Of a DNA stretch of 64,000 bases, positions 58,900 through 64,000 are shown piece after piece. Positions within the stretch are counted from its first letter, which is position 1; every line of letters begins with the position of its first letter. The DNA is from Mycobacterium fragae. Its GTDB lineage: Bacteria; Actinomycetota; Actinomycetes; Mycobacteriales; Mycobacteriaceae. The position numbers and the translations under genes are program-made. A model generated the notes under the pieces. The model was given only the letters and a program-made list of their open reading frames with translations, did no database searches and was not told the origin of the DNA. The stretch covers positions 369,964 through 433,963 of the forward strand of contig NZ_LQOW01000024.1 of NCBI RefSeq assembly GCF_002102185.1, read 5' to 3'.

Positions 58900-61800
58900 A
58901 TGGAATTACAGCCACCATCAGTAGCGACGCAGGAGGTCCGACTGGCCACGACCATGACGGGGGGCGTCAGCCTCGCAGTCTGGATGGCTGGTGTTGCGCG
59001 GGAAATCAACTTGCTCGCGCAAGCATCACAGTGGCGCCGGTCGAAAGAGCAATTGCCCATTGACAGCCGCTTCACTGGCGCACCAGGGATTGCTTCCCTC
59101 GAATGTTACCGAGGCCTCATCGATCTGCTCGATCTGTTCGTTGATGTCGACATCTTGTCGGGTACGAGTGCAGGCGGCATCAACGCGGCTTTGCTTGCGT
59201 CGTCACGTGTTACGGGATCCGATCTCGGCGGTCTGCGTGACCTCTGGCTCGATCTCGGGGCGCTGACCGACCTCCTGAGGGACCCGACAGACAAAACCAC
59301 GCCGTCGCTCTTGTACGGCGACGAGCGCATGTTCGCGGTGTTGGCAGAGGAGCTTCCCAAGCTCGCGCGAGGCCCGTTTGAGCCAGCGGAGGATGATCTG
59401 CCTCCAACGACCCTCTACGTAACGACGACCCTGCTCGCTGGGGAGACAAGCCGGTTCACCGACTCATTCGGCACGCTCGTCCAAGACGTCGACCGGCGCG
59501 GTGTCTTCACCTTCACCGAGAAGCACCTCAAGGAGAAAGACACCGCAGCGGCGCTGGCACTGGCCGCGCGCAGCTCCGCTTCGTTCCCCCTGGCGTTCGA
59601 GCCCTCGTTCGTCCCCTTTACGGAAGAAGTTCGCAAGAAAGGGAAGGTGCCGACTCGGCCGGCGATGAGCGCCTACGCCAACATCACCCGCCCACACTGG
59701 GTTGCCGACGGCGGCCTGCTCGACAACCAGCCCATCGACGTATTGCTCAAGCGCATCTTCGACAGCCCCGCTCGACGCTCGGTTCGCCGGGTGTTGCTCT
59801 TCGTTGTGCCGTCCTCAGGACCGGCACCCGACTTGGCCGAAGAGCCTCCGGCAGATGACATCAACGAACCGCTCGGACTTGTCGATGGACTCCTCAAAGA
59901 CCTGTCCGCGGTCACGACGCAGTCGATCGCGGCAGACCTGCGAGCGATCCGCACCCATCAGGACCGCATGGCAGCGCGAACGGACATGCGATTGCGCCTC
60001 ACCGAAGTAGCCGGACGACTCGGGTCTCGTAGGCTTTTGAGCCGGCCATTGTTGACGGACTACACGACACGTGAGGCAACCAAGCAGGCCCAGGCCCTCA
60101 CCAGTGCTTTGCTTCGGCAGATCAGCACCTGGCCACTGACGTCGGGCCCGAAAACCGAAAGGATTCCGAAGGACTGGGAGCCCTCGCTGCGCATCGGGGG
60201 CGACGCCGAGCAGGTATGCCGCCAAACGATCAAAGATCGACTACTGCAAGTGTGGCCGAGTCGGGCGCTTCCCGAAGATTCAGAGACACTCGATTTGTAT
60301 CGCCAACCGGCGCTCGACCTCGCGAAAGCGTCTGCACTCACCGTCCTCCAGGCGGCATACCAGCTCGCCGAGTCTGACAACGTCATGGCAGCAGTGGGAC
60401 GACTCGCCGATGACATCCACGAGGCCTGCAAACCCCCCGCAGCGTCGAACGGTCAGGCTGACAATCCGCCACCGGACTCGAACCGTCAGGCCGACAAACC
60501 GCCCCCACCACTGGATCTCGGCGACATGGTTCGAGAGTTGTCACCGGTATTGCGGCAGCTGCCACTAGCGGAGGCCGCCGCGCTGCTCGCGTTGGAATAT
60601 CTCGAGCGGTCAAAAGTGCGACGCAATGCTTGGACCAACCTTGGCCGGGCCTTGCTTAAGCTCGGCGAGATCCGGGTGGGCGATGACCAGACTTTGAGGC
60701 AACTTGCCCGCAGGCGTTCACCCGCCTCTGAGTCCACCGACACAGATCCCGAGCCTGGGCGGGACGACGATCCAGCCACTCAGTTGAATAAGTACTTGAC
60801 CTATCTGGAGCGCGTGGACGAGCCGATGACCGCGCCGACCGCGGAGACCGTGGCGCTGAAATTGTTCGATCTGGCCGTCACGCAGCGGGCGATGCTTCCG
60901 GCCACGGCCGACATCGAACAGTCCCTGGAACTGGTTCAAGTCAGCGCAGATACGCGCAGCCTGCTGGCGCCAAATTTTCAGTCGGCCCAGCAGAAGCTCA
61001 CCGGAATGCAGTTCCACCATTTCGGCGCGTTCTACAAACGGTCATGGCGAGCCAATGACTGGATGTGGGGCCGACTTGACGGTGCAGGATGGCTCGTCCA
61101 CGTACTATTGGACCCGCGACGTGTTCAATGGATTGCCGAGCGCGATGGCATAGAACCCGGACGTCGAGCAGCGTGGTTCCTCGAGAAGCTCAGAGGACTT
61201 GGGGCGCCGGCATTTCCGGACGACTTGTTCACGGAGCTCAAATTCCTCGATACGCCAGGCATTCCTACACCGGCCAGCATTCCGAAGACGGCGCTATGGC
61301 TGGCGCAGGTATGGCAGCAACTCGTCCTCGACGAGGAACTGGACGGACTGGCTGCAGCTGTGCTCGACCCGCAGCCCGGGAAAAAGGCGGACTGGAGTCC
61401 GACGAAGTCTCGAACGTGGGCCGAGAAGGTTCGGAACGTACCCAAGGAAGAGCCCAAAGAGGCGAAATACGCCCTCTTGAACGAGAATCCGGTCGCGGGC
61501 GAGACGTTGGCCACCGATAAGGGCTCGCCGCTGATGGCGCATACCATCACGAAAGCCGCTGCGACGGCATCCGCCGCTGCCAGCTCCGTCCGACAGCTGC
61601 CGGGCGTGCTCAAACCGCCCGTGATTACATTGCGGACAGTGGCGCTCGGTGGCTATCGCGTGGTGTCCTTGAACAAAGGCCTCCGTAGATCATCAATCAT
61701 CTTCGGCGCCTTCCTCCTCGTCCTGGGCATTGCCTTCGCAATTCAATCCGTGGCGGTGCTCGGAGTCACTGGTCTGGCCGTGGCAGGAATCGGTGCCTAT

Positions 61801-62634
61801 CTCGTCGTCCTGGGAACCTGGCAGGTCTCGACAAGGCTGCTTTTCGCACTCTTGTCCACAACGCTTGTCGGCGCGGTGCTCGCCCTGACGGTCCACGTCG
61901 TACGTGACTGGCTCTTCGGCAGCGAGAAAGATCCCGGCCTGGTAGGCGCGCACGTTTATTGGCTGGGCACCCAGTGGTGGCATCCGTTGATCGTCATAGG
62001 AGCGATCGCCCTGGCCCTCACCCTGGTAGCAGCCGCCAAGCCAAGCCGAAGGAGGCGCACGGGCCGCTCGTCGTCAAACCTTTCCGGCGTTGCGCTACTT
62101 GGCGTGGGCGTTGTGCTATTCGGCGTAGGCGTTGCAGGCTTCGTTCGATGCGTTGTGCAGCACATGCAAGACAAACCAGTGTTGGTCGGGAGCTGGTTGG
62201 TTGCGGGGATTGGCGCTTATCTCTTCGACGGCGGAATCCGGCAGTACCGGACCCAAATCCGGAGAGCCTGGAAACCAATTCGGGACTACCTCGCCAAGCT
62301 CCGGCAGTGGTTCAGCTGGAAACACTTCGGTTGGCTGCTGCTTGCGCTCTTGCTGGCGGCACTGTCATTGATACTCGTCTGCGCGGTGGTTTCCCTGGCC
62401 GTGCCCTGTGTACGCGAATGGCTGATCGGCACGGGCAAGGATAACGCGGGCCTGGTAGGAGCCCCCGTCTACTGGTTAGGCGCGCAAGGGTGGCACCCAC
62501 TGGCGGGTGTATTCGTTCTGGCAGCGATCGTCCTAGCTTTAACTCTCGGCGTGGTCGCAGCCGCCAGGCGAAGGCGTGAACAGGACAACGCCAATCGCTC
62601 CTCGACGGCTACGGCTACAAGTGGCTCACCGTGA
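58900..62634 (+). CDS. Large patatin-like phospholipase with multi-pass C-terminal membrane region
   Basis: 1244 residues from ATG 58900 (GGAGGG ribosome site; longer readings lack similarity). The patatin domain (~10-340) has the Gly-rich oxyanion stretch TGGVSLAVWMAG, nucleophile Ser90 (GTSAGG) and Asp270 (VADGGLLDN), so lipid acyl hydrolase activity is expected. Residues ~340-930 are mostly helical and match the actinobacterial patatin/DUF3376 long form. From ~935 about eight membrane helices follow, with an internal duplication (W-L-x-G-x-x-K-D...GLVGAxVYWLGxQxWHPL twice, ~1010 and ~1185). No partner gene is adjacent. It overlaps the cutinase gene by 20 nt. Confidence 0.85.
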   Translation: MELQPPSVATQEVRLATTMTGGVSLAVWMAGVAREINLLAQASQWRRSKEQLPIDSRFTGAPGIASLECYRGLIDLLDLFVDVDILSGTSAGGINAALLASSRVTGSDLGGLRDLWLDLGALTDLLRDPTDKTTPSLLYGDERMFAVLAEELPKLARGPFEPAEDDLPPTTLYVTTTLLAGETSRFTDSFGTLVQDVDRRGVFTFTEKHLKEKDTAAALALAARSSASFPLAFEPSFVPFTEEVRKKGKVPTRPAMSAYANITRPHWVADGGLLDNQPIDVLLKRIFDSPARRSVRRVLLFVVPSSGPAPDLAEEPPADDINEPLGLVDGLLKDLSAVTTQSIAADLRAIRTHQDRMAARTDMRLRLTEVAGRLGSRRLLSRPLLTDYTTREATKQAQALTSALLRQISTWPLTSGPKTERIPKDWEPSLRIGGDAEQVCRQTIKDRLLQVWPSRALPEDSETLDLYRQPALDLAKASALTVLQAAYQLAESDNVMAAVGRLADDIHEACKPPAASNGQADNPPPDSNRQADKPPPPLDLGDMVRELSPVLRQLPLAEAAALLALEYLERSKVRRNAWTNLGRALLKLGEIRVGDDQTLRQLARRRSPASESTDTDPEPGRDDDPATQLNKYLTYLERVDEPMTAPTAETVALKLFDLAVTQRAMLPATADIEQSLELVQVSADTRSLLAPNFQSAQQKLTGMQFHHFGAFYKRSWRANDWMWGRLDGAGWLVHVLLDPRRVQWIAERDGIEPGRRAAWFLEKLRGLGAPAFPDDLFTELKFLDTPGIPTPASIPKTALWLAQVWQQLVLDEELDGLAAAVLDPQPGKKADWSPTKSRTWAEKVRNVPKEEPKEAKYALLNENPVAGETLATDKGSPLMAHTITKAAATASAAASSVRQLPGVLKPPVITLRTVALGGYRVVSLNKGLRRSSIIFGAFLLVLGIAFAIQSVAVLGVTGLAVAGIGAYLVVLGTWQVSTRLLFALLSTTLVGAVLALTVHVVRDWLFGSEKDPGLVGAHVYWLGTQWWHPLIVIGAIALALTLVAAAKPSRRRRTGRSSSNLSGVALLGVGVVLFGVGVAGFVRCVVQHMQDKPVLVGSWLVAGIGAYLFDGGIRQYRTQIRRAWKPIRDYLAKLRQWFSWKHFGWLLLALLLAALSLILVCAVVSLAVPCVREWLIGTGKDNAGLVGAPVYWLGAQGWHPLAGVFVLAAIVLALTLGVVAAARRRREQDNANRSSTATATSGSP

Positions 62635-63328
62635 AGTCCGCGGCTTGGCCGACCATGCCGTTCGCCAAGTACGAAGCGTGCGCAAAGCTGGGCGGGCCGG
62701 CGGGGGCACCATTGCAGATGGTGTCGTCGGGAGCGCACAAGTCGAGGGTCTTGGGCGCATACAGCGGGCCGATCGTGATCGGCGGCGCCCCGTTCTCGGT
62801 GAGGAACTGGTTCGACGGTCGGCCGAACAGGGTCACCGCCGCGACGTGGTTGGCCACTTCCGCCGGCATCGGCTTGGGGATGTACGAGATGTACTCGGCA
62901 GGTACTTCCTTCGGAATTTGAGCCGAGGTGACGAAGCCTGCCAGCGCCGCGCCTTGGGAGTATCCGCCGAGCACGATCCTGGTGTTGGGGCAGTTCGCCG
63001 CCGTCGACTCGATGTGAGCACCCGCGTCCCTGATCCCGTCGACGAACGTTCTGGCGAAATCTATGCCTGCGCCGAAGTCACTGCTGGCGGCGTAGTTGAC
63101 GGGATATACGTCGAGCGATCTGTTGCCCACCTGCGAGCGCAGAGTGTCGACGAACTCCTGCCCTACCCCGCCAACGCCGGGCGGCTCGCCCGTGCCGCGC
63201 GCGAACACCACCTCGACGTCAGGACACGGCTGGGCTAAGGCGAGCGGAATGGGTGCGATCAGCAGCGCCGACGCGGTAATCAGCACAGCAATAACGAAGC
63301 GCCCGATGGATTTAGCAGTCATGGCCAT
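62615..63328 (-). CDS. Secreted cutinase-family serine esterase
   Basis: 237 residues from ATG 63328 (ATG 63322 is equally possible). Signal peptide ~1-34 ending PLALA-QPCPD. Cutinase/Culp fold: FARGTGEPPGVGGVG, nucleophile GYSQG (Ser in VLGGYSQGAALAG), Asp in CAPDDTICNGA and His in FAHASY. Four Cys are arranged as the two conserved disulfides. Mycobacterial members hydrolyse lipids outside the cell. Its 3' end overlaps the patatin gene, convergent, 20 nt. Confidence 0.92.
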   Translation of the reverse strand: MAMTAKSIGRFVIAVLITASALLIAPIPLALAQPCPDVEVVFARGTGEPPGVGGVGQEFVDTLRSQVGNRSLDVYPVNYAASSDFGAGIDFARTFVDGIRDAGAHIESTAANCPNTRIVLGGYSQGAALAGFVTSAQIPKEVPAEYISYIPKPMPAEVANHVAAVTLFGRPSNQFLTENGAPPITIGPLYAPKTLDLCAPDDTICNGAPAGPPSFAHASYLANGMVGQAADFTVSHL

Positions 63329-63397
63329 AGGCGACATTGTTGCGCCGTCAACTCAGCCTGTCCCGGGTTTCCGGTAGCTGGCGAAGTCAGCGCCAGG

Positions 63398-63790
63398 TTA
63401 TTCCGGCGCCTCTTCCGAATCGTCATCGTCGAGGACGCTGACGGCGATGCCGTAAGGCAGGAACCGGACTTTGCGGGTCGGGTCCGTATTGTTCTTGTTC
63501 GCACGCAGCGCGTCGAGTTCGGTGGCGTACACCTCTTCGACGCGGGCGCGGCCGTCCTCGCTCACCGTGTAAATCGTCCACACGCCGTCACCGGCTTCGC
63601 CCGCAGTTTCCGGCTCGCTGCGCGAGCGTCGCGCCAGGTCATCGAAAAACGCGGTCCAACCCGCCCGCTCACCCGGCACCGTGATAAACCGGCTGATCCG
63701 CTCGAACACGTCGCGCAGACCCTCGCCCGCATCGCGAATCACCCGATCGAAATCTTCCGGATCGAACCCGAACAGACCGTTGTCGTCCAT
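63398..63790 (-). CDS. Small conserved acidic protein (possibly Rv0313-like)
   Basis: 130 residues, strongly acidic at the C-terminus (DDDDSEEAPE). A helical N-terminal half (FDRVIRDAGEGLRDVFERIS) leads to a beta-rich stretch (GVWTIYTVSEDGRARVEEVYATELDAL ... VRFLPYGIAVSVLDD). No signal or membrane helix. It lies just downstream of a Pro-rich protein end, the same pairing as Rv0312-Rv0313 in M. tuberculosis, which is the only clue to identity. Confidence 0.7.
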   Translation of the reverse strand: MDDNGLFGFDPEDFDRVIRDAGEGLRDVFERISRFITVPGERAGWTAFFDDLARRSRSEPETAGEAGDGVWTIYTVSEDGRARVEEVYATELDALRANKNNTDPTRKVRFLPYGIAVSVLDDDDSEEAPE

Positions 63791-63850
63791 CGCGGCCCTC
63801 CTGGCAGCTCACACTGATGACACCAGTGTGCAGGCTTCGGCCGCGGGTTG

Positions 63851-64000
63851 CTACGGCCCTGGTTGCGGGGGTGGAGGCGGCGGTGGCGGGTTGATCGGGA
63901 TCGGGACCGTGACAAACGGCAGGTGCAGGTACATCACCATCGGCGGCAGCTGCGGCGCGGGTGGAGCGGGCGCCGCCGGGGGCGGCGGAGGGGGTGGCGG
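63851..64000 (-). CDS. C-terminal end of a Pro-rich protein (cut by window edge)
   Basis: The minus strand is open from the right edge to a TAG at 63851 (50 codons): a polyproline run, an Ala/Pro stretch, MVMYLHLPFVTVPIPIN, another polyproline run and QPGP at the end. Composition and its place before the Rv0313-like gene suggest the tail of an Rv0312-type Hsp70-like Pro-rich protein, as at 36953. The head lies outside the window. Confidence 0.6.
   Translation of the reverse strand, partial: PPPPPPPPAAPAPPAPQLPPMVMYLHLPFVTVPIPINPPPPPPPPQPGP

Overview
The window is mycobacterial chromosome: GC-rich, about 58 coding sequences, many GTG starts and ATGA/GTGA gene overlaps. Its landmarks are the ttfA/clpB neighbourhood, an HspR-controlled dnaK-grpE-dnaJ-hspR operon, a type II flavohaemoglobin, etfD, a mycothiol-dependent isomerase-type protein and a mycolata cutinase. 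Gene content matches the Rv0312-Rv0385 part of Mycobacterium tuberculosis (recalled from memory), but with many accessory genes and a different order, so this is probably a non-tuberculous Mycobacterium. The species cannot be fixed from the sequence. No insertion sequence, prophage, CRISPR array or rRNA was seen.

Layout. 0-12 kb: a cut-off methyltransferase, an AhpD-like protein, a thioesterase-purA pair, a site-2 protease, a CDF metal exporter behind an ArsR-type palindrome, fba, a DedA protein, a fused 3-oxoacid CoA-transferase and a GH76 enzyme. 12-24 kb: a minus-strand run of TrmH methyltransferase, lipoprotein, pyrE, SDR and ttfA; a Baeyer-Villiger monooxygenase fused to an esterase; clpB; then a plus-strand group with a candidate SOS gene, a GAP-family membrane protein, flavohaemoglobin and an aldose epimerase. 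24-30 kb: the dnaK operon with two HspR boxes, and a divergent TetR-isomerase pair. 30-38.7 kb: amino-acid permease, aldehyde dehydrogenase, a diiron-type beta-lactamase-fold protein, a lipoprotein, an F420-type oxidoreductase, two Thr-rich membrane-anchored paralogues and an Hsp70-like membrane protein. 38.7-51.8 kb: etfD behind two tandem operators, an unknown membrane protein, aspC, rmlA, udgA, two tandem actin/Hsp70-like Pro-rich membrane proteins, and dcd. 51.9-64 kb: tRNA-Gly, a hydrolase-cyclase fusion, an L,D-transpeptidase, secreted proteins, a TetR/P450/SDR cassette with two matching 22-bp operators, a 1244-residue patatin, a cutinase, and the cut-off end of a Pro-rich protein.

Themes. 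Heat-shock control is shared: HspR-type inverted repeats lie before both clpB and dnaK, and hspR closes the dnaK operon. Fatty-acid electron transfer (EtfD), CoA-thioester chemistry (CoA-transferase, enoyl-CoA isomerase, thioesterase, P450/SDR) and envelope work (TtfA, L,D-transpeptidase, RmlA, Ugd, lipoproteins, ASKHA-Pro-rich proteins) recur. Relative to M. tuberculosis, the block from hspR to the right edge (Rv0353 down to Rv0312) appears inverted against the purA-clpB block. No single new defence or mobile system stands out. The best leads are the tandem operators at etfD and at the P450, the monooxygenase-esterase fusion, the membrane-tailed patatin, and the actin-fold/Pro-rich membrane proteins.
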